Source of the DNA: Bacillota bacterium
Lineage (GTDB): Bacteria; Bacillota; UBA4882; UBA8346
Reading direction: 5' to 3'
DNA length: 64,000 nt
Assembly (NCBI GenBank): GCA_023401925.1
Contig: JAEXDA010000054.1
Coordinates: 28,007 to 92,006 of the forward strand
The notes below the pieces were generated by a model. It had not been told where the DNA came from. It saw only the letters and a list, made by a program, of their open reading frames with translations, and searched no databases. Shown here in pieces: positions 18,333 to 26,411 of the stretch. The position numbers were made by a program, and so were the translations under genes. Each line of letters starts with the position of its first letter. Positions within the stretch are counted from its first letter, which is position 1.

Positions 18333-19328
18333 ATGATTTTAGAAAAACGGAAACTTGGAAGTCAAGGCTTGGCAGTATCCGCCATCGGCCTTGGCTGTAT
18401 GGGCATGAGCCAGTACTATGGGCCGGCGGATGAGAAAGAGTCGATTGCCACGTTGCACCGTGCCATTGAATTGGGATGCAACTTTTTCGATACGGCTCAG
18501 GGTTATGGCCCTCTTACCAACGAAGAGTTGCTTGGCCGAGCTTTTAAGGGCCGGCGGGATCAGGTGGTGATCGCCACCAAATTTGGATTCTTATTTAGAG
18601 ACGGAAAGCAAGTTGGTACCCAAAGAGCCAGCCGGCCCCAGCAGATCCGGGAAGCGGTAGATGGCTCCCTTCACCGTTTAGATACCGATTACATCGACCT
18701 TCTCTATCAGCACCGCGTCGATCCGGCCGTACCGATGGAGGAGGTGGCCGGTACAGTCGGTGATCTGGTAAAGGAGGGGAAAGTAAGGTTTTTCGGGCTT
18801 TCGGAGGCGGGTATCTCCAATATCCGCCGGGCTCACGCTGTGCATCCGGTTTCTGCCCTGCAGAGCGAATATTCTTTATGGGAACGCAATCTGGAGCCGG
18901 AAATCATACCGGTTTTGCGGGAACTGGGTATCGGCCTGGTACCTTTTTGCCCTCTTGGCCGCGGTTTTCTGACAGGAGAGGGTAAGCGGGCGGCAGAATA
19001 TCCGGAAGGCGATTATCGACGCGCCGATCCCCGTTACCAGGGCAGCAACTATGATGGAAACAAAAAGGCTGTTCAGATTGTATACGATATCGCCGCAGAC
19101 AAAAATGTAAAACCCGCTCAAATTGCGCTTGCCTGGCTACTCCATAAGGGTGGAGATATCGTACCGATTCCCGGCACCAAACGCCGCAACTATCTTGAAG
19201 AGAATCTGGCTGCCGCTGGTGTCCGGCTTGACGTCTCGCAGATGCAAATGTTAGACGAAGCTTTGGCCCCGGGAAAGATTTCTGGAAATCGTTATCCCGA
19301 CTGGGTTATGGCGACGATTGATCGCTAA
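18333..19328 (+). CDS. Aldo/keto reductase
   Basis: A 331-residue NADPH-dependent (beta/alpha)8-barrel oxidoreductase. Key residues are visible: LGLGCMGMS-like IGLGCMGMSQYYGP, FFDTAQGYGP (catalytic Asp and Tyr), VIATKFGF (catalytic Lys), LLYQHRVDP (catalytic His), and a cofactor-site PIPGTKRRNYLEEN. This subgroup reduces aldehydes and ketones in the cytosol. AGGAG at 18320-18324 places the start at ATG 18333; ATG 18309 and 18327 are less well spaced. It is probably controlled by the divergent AraC regulator. Confidence 0.9.
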   Translation: MILEKRKLGSQGLAVSAIGLGCMGMSQYYGPADEKESIATLHRAIELGCNFFDTAQGYGPLTNEELLGRAFKGRRDQVVIATKFGFLFRDGKQVGTQRASRPQQIREAVDGSLHRLDTDYIDLLYQHRVDPAVPMEEVAGTVGDLVKEGKVRFFGLSEAGISNIRRAHAVHPVSALQSEYSLWERNLEPEIIPVLRELGIGLVPFCPLGRGFLTGEGKRAAEYPEGDYRRADPRYQGSNYDGNKKAVQIVYDIAADKNVKPAQIALAWLLHKGGDIVPIPGTKRRNYLEENLAAAGVRLDVSQMQMLDEALAPGKISGNRYPDWVMATIDR

Positions 19329-20091
19329 AGCAGGCAACTTGGGGATAATCCGGAGCGGATCGATGCGTATCCCGTAGTATCTGTGCCGAAGACGATGTAT
19401 ATCTTTTAATTTTTGTTATTGAAGAAGATGTCTCAAACTTCGGTAGGGAGGGAAGAATTAGGTATAGTCAAAAGAATTGTTGAGGATGGGGATTAATAAG
19501 TTGATTGCCGGGAGTAAAACGATATAATACCGGGACGATCCGGAAATAAGACAAGTATCAATCAAATATCCCATTCCCAATTTTCCTTCCGGTTTCTGAA
19601 GGACGAACAATGGGGATTTCCAGATCTTTATGGGGAGATGTAAGCAGAAGTTTTTTAAGTGTAGGTTTGGCCGGATTTTCGTTAGGTTTTGAAGTAATAC
19701 TCATTTTTAACACTTTCTCATCTCCATTGTATTATAGAATGATTGTTGATTCAAGTTTTAATTCATATTATTTCCAAAACATAGAATTATAACCATTTGA
19801 TATTTTCCGGTGAATAAATGAATGATGGCTTTGAGGGTTTATGGATTACGGCGGCAGTACACTGGTTTGAGCGCCCTAAAATGTATGCTCCGCAGATTTA
19901 ATCACCTTCTTTATGATAGCTTCTGCCTATCCGACCGGTGGCTTGCGAATTGTGCTTTAACCCGGTTGTAAATATTCAGTCAATGAAGTAACGGGGGGTT
20001 TGTTATTGATGGTAGAGGAAATGAAAACAAGAATAAAGGGATAAACAAACTATTTTCAGGCTGTTTCATGACTTGTAAATCTGAAAATCTA
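19329..20091. other. Gene-free, apparently decaying region
   Basis: No ORF with a credible ribosome site. A 60-codon frame at 19610-19792 (one hydrophobic helix) has no convincing Shine-Dalgarno. Composition is mixed, with frequent stops in all frames, and no promoter or terminator was recognised. Confidence 0.4.
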
Positions 20092-20323
20092 CATCATTGA
20101 TGTCGTTCTGTCCACCCAGACCTGAAGTTCTGGGCTAAGCTAATAAAAATGTTCTAAACCCCGGCTCTAAGCCGGGCTGGGTTCTGCTTCGAAGCAATAC
20201 CGAGGCCTGGGGGCCTTTAGATTGATTTTAATATACCTAGCCCAGTCCGTTTTACGGCTGGTTGGAGATGCAAACAGGCATTGTTTTAAGATGTTTGACA
20301 GATTTAGTTACTTGAACTAGTAA
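20092..20323 (+). ncRNA. Candidate structured RNA: cluster of hairpins enclosed by a long-range stem
   Basis: Several short perfect stems follow each other. They are CATC/GATG (20092-20102), CCCAGA/TCTGGG (20115-20134), CCCGGC/GCCGGG (20160-20176), the palindrome TGCTTCGAAGCA (20185-20196), AGGCC/GGCCT (20203-20216) and CCGT/ACGG (20247-20257). CTGGGCTA (20130-20137) pairs perfectly with TAGCCCAG (20238-20245), enclosing three of the hairpins in a multibranch loop. AGTTAC/GTAACT sits just before a ribosome site at about 20327. No known family is recognised. A transposon-associated omega/HEARO-type RNA, another structured RNA, or a dead mobile-element end are all possible. Strand is assumed from the downstream ORFs. 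Confidence 0.35.
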
Positions 20324-20341
20324 CTTTAGGAGACTAACGCC

Positions 20342-20488
20342 ATGATCACCGATAAAAACAACGGCATTCAAAAACACATTCTCGACCGTTAGACCTATAT
20401 CAATGGTGAAATCCTCAACGACGACCATCTGGAATGCCGGTAAAACCATTAGAAAATTGAAATCAGAGTAATCATTAAATCAGCTTAA
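20342..20488 (+). pseudogene. Broken small ORF with internal stop codons
   Basis: AGGAG lies about 10 nt before ATG 20342, but the frame reads 16 codons (MITDKNNGIQKHILDR), meets TAG at 20390-20392, and continues TYINGEILNDDHLECR before further stops, ending with KIEIRVIIKSA. The protein-like segments between the stops suggest a small gene of about 50 codons that has decayed. I do not recognise the family. Confidence 0.3.
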
Positions 20489-20527
20489 TCAGTGGTTCAG
20501 ACTGTTTTTATCAGGAGGTTGGTATCC

Positions 20528-20860
20528 ATGTCCATCGAAGGTTTTGTTCTATTGCATCCCCGCGGCCATTACGCCATCTATCCCTACCCCGGAGTACGCC
20601 ATGATTTGGCCTGCGGCGACCGGCTTGAAGTTGATACCGGCCGGGAATGGATCATCATGTGGGTCCGCGACGGCCTCAACGGCTATTACCTCTCCAAGGG
20701 AAATCAAAGGTTATCGATAAAAATTTATCATCAAATTACCCTTCACCTTCCTTCCCTTCTTCCACATGGGAAGCAAAAGCGCTATGATTGTGAATGGACT
20801 CGAAACTTTCCACTTCCACTTGAAACTTATGAATCCGCGGCTCCGACCGCAGGGCAATGA
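20528..20860 (+). CDS. Small DUF5348-like protein, possibly truncated
   Basis: AGGAGG (20513-20518) precedes ATG 20528. The first 65 or so residues have a compact beta-rich pattern: LLHPRGHYAIY, HDLACGDRLEV, REWIIMWV, NGYYLS, and RLSIKI. This resembles the short DUF5348 family often found in conjugative or plasmid-like modules. Beyond about residue 68 the frame runs antisense through the 3' end of folE2 and looks unlike protein. The natural stop has therefore probably been lost, or the gene was cut by a rearrangement that placed folE2 here. The family assignment is tentative. Confidence 0.4.
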   Translation: MSIEGFVLLHPRGHYAIYPYPGVRHDLACGDRLEVDTGREWIIMWVRDGLNGYYLSKGNQRLSIKIYHQITLHLPSLLPHGKQKRYDCEWTRNFPLPLETYESAAPTAGQ

Positions 20861-21539
20861 CCGAATCCCTTAAGATATCTTCCACAAACTTGGGGTTTTC
20901 ATAGGCGGCCTCGGTGACGAATTTTTCATCTTCCCGTTTCAGCACAGGATATACCGGACAACTTCCCTGGACCCGCAACAATTCCACCAGGTCCTCAAGC
21001 CATAAGATTTTCCCCGGATAAGCGAATTTGACCTGGCTGCGGATAACGGCCCGTTGATTGTGGGCGCCGAACTCCGAAATCTCTTTGCTGCAAGGGCAAA
21101 GGGACATGACCGGGATCTCGGCTCCCAACCGATAATCAAATGTATGATCCGGTTGATGCAGTCTGCCGTAAAACTCCCCCAGGTAGTCCAGAACGCCCAC
21201 GGTCCCGCTGACCGGGGCATTCACCGGCAAAAAGTAACGGAACTTGAGACTGATCTCAGCGGCGGGGGCCTCCAAATTTTTACAAAGTTCCGCCAGCAGT
21301 TGGCGGATTTCTTTTCCGGCAATGGGCTTGTCCCTCCATGCGGTTAAAAGCTCCATGAACCGGCTCATATGGGTGCCTTTAAACTGATGTGCCAGGCTAA
21401 CGGATACGGTTACATTTCCCTGAACATTCTGATAGCCGCCGTTTTTCATCCGGATTTGAAAGGGCAGATGGACATCCTTCACTCCAACCCGCTGAATTTC
21501 TATGCCCCGCTCATCTTTTCTGTTTTGAACATCAATCAT
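20736..21539 (-). CDS. folE2: GTP cyclohydrolase FolE2 (type IB)
   Basis: A 267-residue FolE2. It converts GTP to 7,8-dihydroneopterin triphosphate, the entry step to folate and to queuosine precursors. Family features are IEIQRVGVKDVHLPFQI at the N-terminus, GTHMSRFMELL, the metal-ligand Cys region VMSLCPCSKEIS, HNQRAVIRS and the C-terminal FVTEAAYENPKFVED. Unlike FolE1 it does not strictly need zinc and is often zinc-regulated. It has its own promoter (21584-21612). A queH gene at 27659 fits a queuosine requirement. The 3' end overlaps the DUF5348-like frame on the other strand. Confidence 0.93.
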   Translation of the reverse strand: MIDVQNRKDERGIEIQRVGVKDVHLPFQIRMKNGGYQNVQGNVTVSVSLAHQFKGTHMSRFMELLTAWRDKPIAGKEIRQLLAELCKNLEAPAAEISLKFRYFLPVNAPVSGTVGVLDYLGEFYGRLHQPDHTFDYRLGAEIPVMSLCPCSKEISEFGAHNQRAVIRSQVKFAYPGKILWLEDLVELLRVQGSCPVYPVLKREDEKFVTEAAYENPKFVEDILRDSVIALRSEPRIHKFQVEVESFESIHNHSAFASHVEEGKEGEG

Positions 21540-21583
21540 ATGTCCATACCCTACCTAAATTTTAATGAAAATCCTATGAAAGT

Positions 21584-21612
21584 ATTATATAAATAACTGC
21601 TCATTTCAGCAA
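21584..21612 (-). promoter_or_regulatory. Sigma-A-type promoter of folE2
   Basis: Minus strand: TTGCTG (21612-21607), a 17-nt spacer, TATAAT (21589-21584), about 45 nt upstream of the folE2 start codon. No clear Zur box was identified. Confidence 0.65.
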
Positions 21613-21739
21613 TGCTTTATTGATCCATCCGGCTATTTTCTGATATGATGGGTAGAGTAATCGCAAAGCTTTTTGAAAAAAGCGCCGCTTACTCAATGAT
21701 ATCAGATGAAAGACATTTCAAAAACAGGGGGACTCACTT

Positions 21740-22474
21740 TTGAAAATCGTGGTAGACAGTCACACCCATAGCGTTTCCAGCGGCCATGCTTACAGTACCG
21801 TTCAAGAAATCGCCAGGGAAGCATCGGCCAATGGGATCGAAATGTTCGCACTTACGGACCACGGGCCAACCATGATCGGCGCCCCGCAGTTGTACCATTT
21901 CGGCAATTTGAAAGCTCTTCCCGGGCAAATATACGGCATAAAAATTCTCAAAGGGGTCGAAGCCAATATTTTGGACTTTTCAGGCCGGACCGACATGCCG
22001 GATGAATATTTAAAACGCTTGGACTTTGTATTGGCAAGCCTGCATGACGGCTCCATATCCCCCGGGTCGGTAGAAGAGAATACCGGAGCCATTATTAATG
22101 TCTTAAAGAATCCTCTCATTGATACCATCGGTCATTCCGGCAACCCCTACTACCCGGTTGATATTGAGAAAATTGTCCGGGCCGCCAAGGAATATCACAA
22201 ACCCATTGAACTGAATAACAGTTCTTTTTACTTCAGGAAAGGAAGCGCTCCCCGCTGCCGGGAGATTGCTGTCCAGTGTAAAAATCATGGGGTGCCCGTT
22301 GTCTGCGGAAGCGATGCCCATATTAGTTTTGATGTCGGCAAGTTTGACAAGGTATCTCAGGTGCTGGACGAGATCGGGATGCCGGAGGAATTGGTCCTCA
22401 ACAGCTCAGTGGAGCGGTTTGCGGAATATTTGAAACAACGGCGGCGTGGACATAAGAGTGGTGAAGTTTTTTAA
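21740..22474 (+). CDS. PHP-domain phosphoesterase (YcdX/TrpH-like)
   Basis: A 244-residue PHP-superfamily metal-dependent phosphoesterase. Ligand motifs appear in order: DSHTHS at the N-terminus, LTDHGP near 38, GVEANI near 75, LASLHDG near 98, GHSGNP near 130, and CGSDAHIS near 193. The length and motif spacing match the stand-alone YcdX type, which binds three metals and removes phosphate from small substrates; the true substrate is unknown. The start is TTG 21740 with AGGGGG upstream. It stands alone on the strand, with 242 nt and no recognised gene before the next ORF. Confidence 0.85.
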   Translation: MKIVVDSHTHSVSSGHAYSTVQEIAREASANGIEMFALTDHGPTMIGAPQLYHFGNLKALPGQIYGIKILKGVEANILDFSGRTDMPDEYLKRLDFVLASLHDGSISPGSVEENTGAIINVLKNPLIDTIGHSGNPYYPVDIEKIVRAAKEYHKPIELNNSSFYFRKGSAPRCREIAVQCKNHGVPVVCGSDAHISFDVGKFDKVSQVLDEIGMPEELVLNSSVERFAEYLKQRRRGHKSGEVF

Positions 22475-22716
22475 CTACAAAGGCCCGGCGGTCAGGCTAT
22501 CATGGAGAAATTTCCCAAAACTCTCGGGTCTAAATGCCGACCTCTCACCCGGCCTCTCTCCGGCGAAGTCGCGCGCGGCTTCAATGACGGCTATTGGACG
22601 GGGTGAGGTCAAAATAGGCAATTGGAATCCTTGCAAAATATGGAATTATCCCTTGATAACATTGGGGCTGGGGTGGGAGCCTCTACGGCAGATTTCAAGT
22701 GGGAAAGGACACCGGA

Positions 22717-23862
22717 ATGGAACAAGTCTCTTTATTACGAGTAACCTCTTATGATCACCAACTGGCATCGAAAATCGAGGAATTGCTGAAACCCCTCGGC
22801 GGTTTGCAGGCCTTTTGCAAACGAGGTGACAAGGTTTTATTAAAACCCAATTTTATTTCGGCCCGTCCGGTGGAAAGCGCTGCAACCACTCATCCCGCAA
22901 TGATCCTGACGGTAGCGATGTTATTAAAGGATTTAGGCTGTGAAGTCGGGGTTGGAGATAGCCCGGGACTGGGAAGCGCTGCCGGGGTCATTCACAGGCT
23001 GGGTCTTAATGACGATTTGAAACGGTTACAGGTCCGGATAGTTGAATTGGATGCTTTGGCTCCATTTGACGGCAGCCGCTCGGCCGTATTTGAACGGCGT
23101 TTTAAAAACTTGCAACTCGCGGGACAGCTCAAAGAATATAACCGGATCATCAACCTGCCCAAGCTAAAATCCCACGGCCAAATGGGGATAACTTTGGCCA
23201 CTAAAAATTTATTTGGCTGTGTCTCCGGGCATAACAAAGCCCAGTGGCATTTCGAAGTCGGCAAGGATACCCGGGAATTTGCCCGTTTGTTGGTGGAAAT
23301 TGCCTTGACGGTCAATCCCGTGCTTCATATTTTGGATGGAATCAGCGGCATGGATGGCAACGGCCCTTCCAATGGCAGGGTCCGGCAATTGAATCTATTG
23401 GCGGCCGGTGTCAATCCGCTGGCGGTTGACAGGGTAGTTGTTGAAATCATTGGGAAGAAACCGGAACAGTTTCCCATTTTCGAAGCGGCCCGGTCCCTTC
23501 ATCTTTCAGGGACAGAGATGGAGAAAATAGAAGTGCTGGGGGACAGGGTCACGGATTGTCGAATCGAAGATTTTCAAATTCCGGCCTTTCGTTCCGCCAG
23601 TGTTTTGGGAAACCGGGTGTTCAGTGATTTTATCGGCAGCATGCTGCGGCAACGGTTGGTTCTGAACCCCAAACTTTGCACCAACTGCCGTCGCTGTGAA
23701 TCGGTGTGTCCGGCCAAAGCGATTGGCAATCCCGATAAAATTGTGATCGATGAAGAAAAATGCATCCGTTGCTGTTGTTGTCAGGAAATGTGCCCTTACG
23801 GCGCTTTATCGATTCATACTCCCGTTCTGGCCAAAGTCTTTCAAAAGATCGGATGGATGTAA
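22717..23862 (+). CDS. DUF362 protein with C-terminal 2x[4Fe-4S] ferredoxin domain
   Basis: A 381-residue cytosolic iron-sulfur protein. The N-terminal DUF362 region has VLLKPNFISARPVESAATTHP, GDSPGLGSA, NLPKLKSHGQMGITLATKNLFG and DGISGMDGNGPSNG. The C-terminus carries two [4Fe-4S] motifs, LCTNCRRCESVCP and KCIRCCCCQEMCP. Related proteins act as redox carriers in anaerobes, but the partner is unknown. AAAGGA (22704-22709) supports ATG 22717 over GTG 22699. It ends at a bidirectional hairpin terminator. Confidence 0.85.
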   Translation: MEQVSLLRVTSYDHQLASKIEELLKPLGGLQAFCKRGDKVLLKPNFISARPVESAATTHPAMILTVAMLLKDLGCEVGVGDSPGLGSAAGVIHRLGLNDDLKRLQVRIVELDALAPFDGSRSAVFERRFKNLQLAGQLKEYNRIINLPKLKSHGQMGITLATKNLFGCVSGHNKAQWHFEVGKDTREFARLLVEIALTVNPVLHILDGISGMDGNGPSNGRVRQLNLLAAGVNPLAVDRVVVEIIGKKPEQFPIFEAARSLHLSGTEMEKIEVLGDRVTDCRIEDFQIPAFRSASVLGNRVFSDFIGSMLRQRLVLNPKLCTNCRRCESVCPAKAIGNPDKIVIDEEKCIRCCCCQEMCPYGALSIHTPVLAKVFQKIGWM

Positions 23863-23864
23863 AA

Positions 23865-23910
23865 AATGAGGCAACACCCACTCCCAAAGATGGAAGCGGG
23901 TTGCCTCATT
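23865..23910. terminator. Hairpin terminator between convergent genes
   Basis: AATGAGGCAAC (23865-23875) pairs with GTTGCCTCATT (23900-23910). It separates the DUF362 gene from the convergent M28-like membrane protein gene. Confidence 0.65.
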
Positions 23911-23935
23911 GATTAATTAACCAGGAGCCAAAATT

Positions 23936-24973
23936 TTAGTGATCCAGTTTTCGAATCAACCCGCTGAGTAATTCCCGGATATTATGATTGGCATCGGGGC
24001 CTTGCACGGGATTGGTTAACGTAATGGCTTTCTTTTTTTTCAATTTTAACCCATAGGCAGGGCTGATTTCACTTAGCTTAATGGTTTGCACGGGAATTGC
24101 TTTTTCTTTAGCCACTTCCATCAACATTTCCACCAACAATGGATCGCTTTGCCTGGGGATTGCCAGACCATCGGTGGTTACCACATTGATTCGCTTGTCC
24201 GGGAAATTGGATAAGGTCACCACGTAAGTCAGCTCCGGCGCCTTATATAAAAGTTTTGGTATCTCCAGCACGCCGGAGTTCAAGGAATTCGCTCCGGAAA
24301 AATATAGAGAAACGGAGAGGGTTGAGGGCCTGGATTTTATCAAAAGGGCGCCTAATTCCAATAGTATCCCGCAATTGTCAAGCCCCGCCGGGTGGCCTTC
24401 GACTTTGGCAAAGAGCTTTAAAACGACTACTATCAATAAGGCGGCAATGGCAAAGTACAAAAGGACCGGAAGCTTAAGCCATAAATTGCCGGCTACCATC
24501 AACAAAGCGATGAAACCGGCTCCGTAAATGAGTCCCAGATAAACCCGGTTGGAAAGGTTTCCGGGCAGAGCGTTGAAATAATCGGTGGTCATATTACTCA
24601 TGATCACGATTTTTTGAGTTTCTTTACTCCGGGCGGGAATCGTCAAGAGTAAGCTTTCCGCCGTTTTTTTCCTCACTCTCGCTAAAATCGGATGGACCAG
24701 TTCAGTTGCAAATAATAAAAATAAAATGAGGGTTACCACAAATCCGCCTTTGGGGTGAGAGAAACTCAAAGCGATAGCTAACAGGCTAAGTACGGCGTAG
24801 GCAAGAAGACTGACTGAAAAATTAAATACTGGAATTTTGATGGTGGTAGGATGAAATTCCCAATTTGAGGTCTCTTGTTTAATGCAATCATATACGGTCT
24901 TGGCTCCAGCCGATTCGGGTTGACGTTCCGGGTAGCTCGTCGAGATGTTTTGAAAGGATTCGGAAATATTCAT
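23936..24973 (-). CDS. Membrane protein with degenerate M28 aminopeptidase-like domain
   Basis: A 345-residue protein with paired N-terminal helices (FSVSLLAYAVLSLLAIAL and VVTLILFLLFATEL) and another pair near 150-185. The intervening and C-terminal parts follow the zinc-peptidase M28 layout: VIMSNMTTDY where the HxD ligand would be, GLDNCGILLELGALL where GAxDNxSG..LE(L/A) is expected, then LYFSGANSLNSGV. The D-N-G-LE core is partly kept but the metal-binding His and the other ligands are not visible. It is probably a non-catalytic relative. It starts at ATG 24973 with AAGGAG upstream and is divergent from ruvC. Confidence 0.6.
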   Translation of the reverse strand: MNISESFQNISTSYPERQPESAGAKTVYDCIKQETSNWEFHPTTIKIPVFNFSVSLLAYAVLSLLAIALSFSHPKGGFVVTLILFLLFATELVHPILARVRKKTAESLLLTIPARSKETQKIVIMSNMTTDYFNALPGNLSNRVYLGLIYGAGFIALLMVAGNLWLKLPVLLYFAIAALLIVVVLKLFAKVEGHPAGLDNCGILLELGALLIKSRPSTLSVSLYFSGANSLNSGVLEIPKLLYKAPELTYVVTLSNFPDKRINVVTTDGLAIPRQSDPLLVEMLMEVAKEKAIPVQTIKLSEISPAYGLKLKKKKAITLTNPVQGPDANHNIRELLSGLIRKLDH

Positions 24974-25287
24974 TATTCTATTTTGCTCCTTTTTTTTAAG
25001 TTCTTTAGCGGAAAATCAAACCAAAAGATGAAAATTTCTTCATTTCTTTTTGATTCGACTTTAAGTCGTCAAACTCCTACCTGAAAATTTTGAAGCCGAT
25101 TGTCATGTTCGGCTTTAACCTGCTGAGATAAAATTTTGGATGGCAGATAAAATTTTAGGAATGGCAGATTCGGTTGATCATGATCAAGTTTTTCATGAAG
25201 ATCGAACAAAGGGTCGATGAACGCAGGAATTATTTTTCCAAAAGCGAATTGAATGAGGAGTGTAAGTTTGGATGGAGGAAAAATTAT

Positions 25288-25785
25288 TTGCTTATCTTGG
25301 GGATTGATCCGGGAACGGCGATTACCGGTTATGGGCTCGTCTCATATGAAGGCAATCATTTAAGAAAAGTGACTTTCGGAGTAATTCGCACCGGTCCGGA
25401 GCTTTCATTAGCCAGTCGGTTGCATCATATTTATCTTGAAACCATCAAAATAATCGGGGAGTACCGGCCGGATGCAATTGCCATCGAGGAGCTGTTTTTC
25501 AATAAAAATGTCCGGACCGCTTTGGCGGTGGGGCACGCCCGCGGTGTAATTTTACTGGCCGCGGCCAATTCCGGATACGAGGTGGCGGAATATACGCCGT
25601 TACAAGTTAAATTAGCAGTAACAGGCTATGGGCGGGCGGAAAAGATGCAGATTCAGGAGATGGTCCGGGTTTTACTTTGCCTGGGTGAGATTCCCAAACC
25701 CGATGATGCGGCCGACGCTTTGGCCATCGCAATATGTCATGCCCATTCTTGTAAAATAGAGAATTTGGGAGCAAGAAGCCGATAG
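25288..25785 (+). CDS. ruvC: Holliday junction resolvase RuvC
   Basis: A 165-residue endonuclease that cleaves Holliday junctions symmetrically, working with RuvAB. Catalytic acidic residues are in ILGIDPGTAITGYG at the N-terminus, AIEELFF near 65, and PDDAADALA near 140. GGAGG at 25274-25278 with 9-nt spacing places the start at TTG 25288, trimming a 38-residue extension that is unlike the family. It is first in a ruvC-ruvA-ruvB operon. Confidence 0.95.
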   Translation: MLILGIDPGTAITGYGLVSYEGNHLRKVTFGVIRTGPELSLASRLHHIYLETIKIIGEYRPDAIAIEELFFNKNVRTALAVGHARGVILLAAANSGYEVAEYTPLQVKLAVTGYGRAEKMQIQEMVRVLLCLGEIPKPDDAADALAIAICHAHSCKIENLGARSR

Positions 25786-25801
25786 TGAGGAGGAAATCCC
25801 G

Positions 25802-26404
25802 ATGATTGCTACATTAACCGGTACCGTAACCAGTGCAGGCGGGGAAAACTGTATTATCGAAGTCGCCGGCGTGGGTTATCTGGTCAACATGCCGCTCCCG
25901 GCTTTGGAAGTATTAAGCCATGCGGAAGAAGCGGTTAAGATTTATACCCATTTTCACTTACGGGAAGATGGAGCCAGTTTATACGGCTTTTTGTCAAATT
26001 CCGATCTGAATGTTTTTAAAAAGATCATCGGAGTCTCGGGGATTGGCCCTAAAACCGCCCTGGCGATACTGGGACATCTGCCGGGCGACCGTTTCCGGGA
26101 AGCGGTTCAAAGTGAAGATCACCGGATTTTAACGGCTGTTCCGGGAATCGGATTAAAAACCGCCCAACGTTTAATTTTAGAACTTAAAGGGAAGCTGGGT
26201 AAGAGTGTGGGCAGTCCGGAATCGAATGTGAAAACATTGGAGAGCGCCTTTAGTGTCAGTGCCGATGCGGTGGATGCTTTGATATCGCTGGGATATCCCC
26301 AGCGGGAGGCCGTTACGGCCGTGGAAGCTTTATTGAGTGAGAATAAGAGTCTGACCAGTCCGGAATTGGTGAGGCTGGCTCTCAAAAATTTAGGCAGAAA
26401 GTGA
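25802..26404 (+). CDS. ruvA: Holliday junction branch migration protein RuvA
   Basis: A 200-residue RuvA. The N-terminal OB fold (MIATLTGTVTSAGG, GVGYLVNMP, HFHLREDGASLYGF) is followed by two helix-hairpin-helix units (IIGVSGIGPKTALAIL and LTAVPGIGLKTAQRLILELKGKL), then a flexible linker and the C-terminal RuvB-contact domain (DAVDALISLGYPQREA). It forms the tetramer that holds the junction for RuvB. A strong AGGAGG lies before ATG 25802, 16 nt after ruvC. Confidence 0.96.
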   Translation: MIATLTGTVTSAGGENCIIEVAGVGYLVNMPLPALEVLSHAEEAVKIYTHFHLREDGASLYGFLSNSDLNVFKKIIGVSGIGPKTALAILGHLPGDRFREAVQSEDHRILTAVPGIGLKTAQRLILELKGKLGKSVGSPESNVKTLESAFSVSADAVDALISLGYPQREAVTAVEALLSENKSLTSPELVRLALKNLGRK

Positions 26405-26411
26405 AAACTGT

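Noticed and set aside
19610..19792. 60-codon plus-strand frame with a hydrophobic segment
   Set aside because: No convincing Shine-Dalgarno, AT-rich low-complexity tail, and the surrounding region looks non-coding.
22446..22754. 102-codon plus-strand frame between the PHP and DUF362 genes
   Set aside because: Overlaps both neighbours, lacks a ribosome site and shows no family-like pattern.
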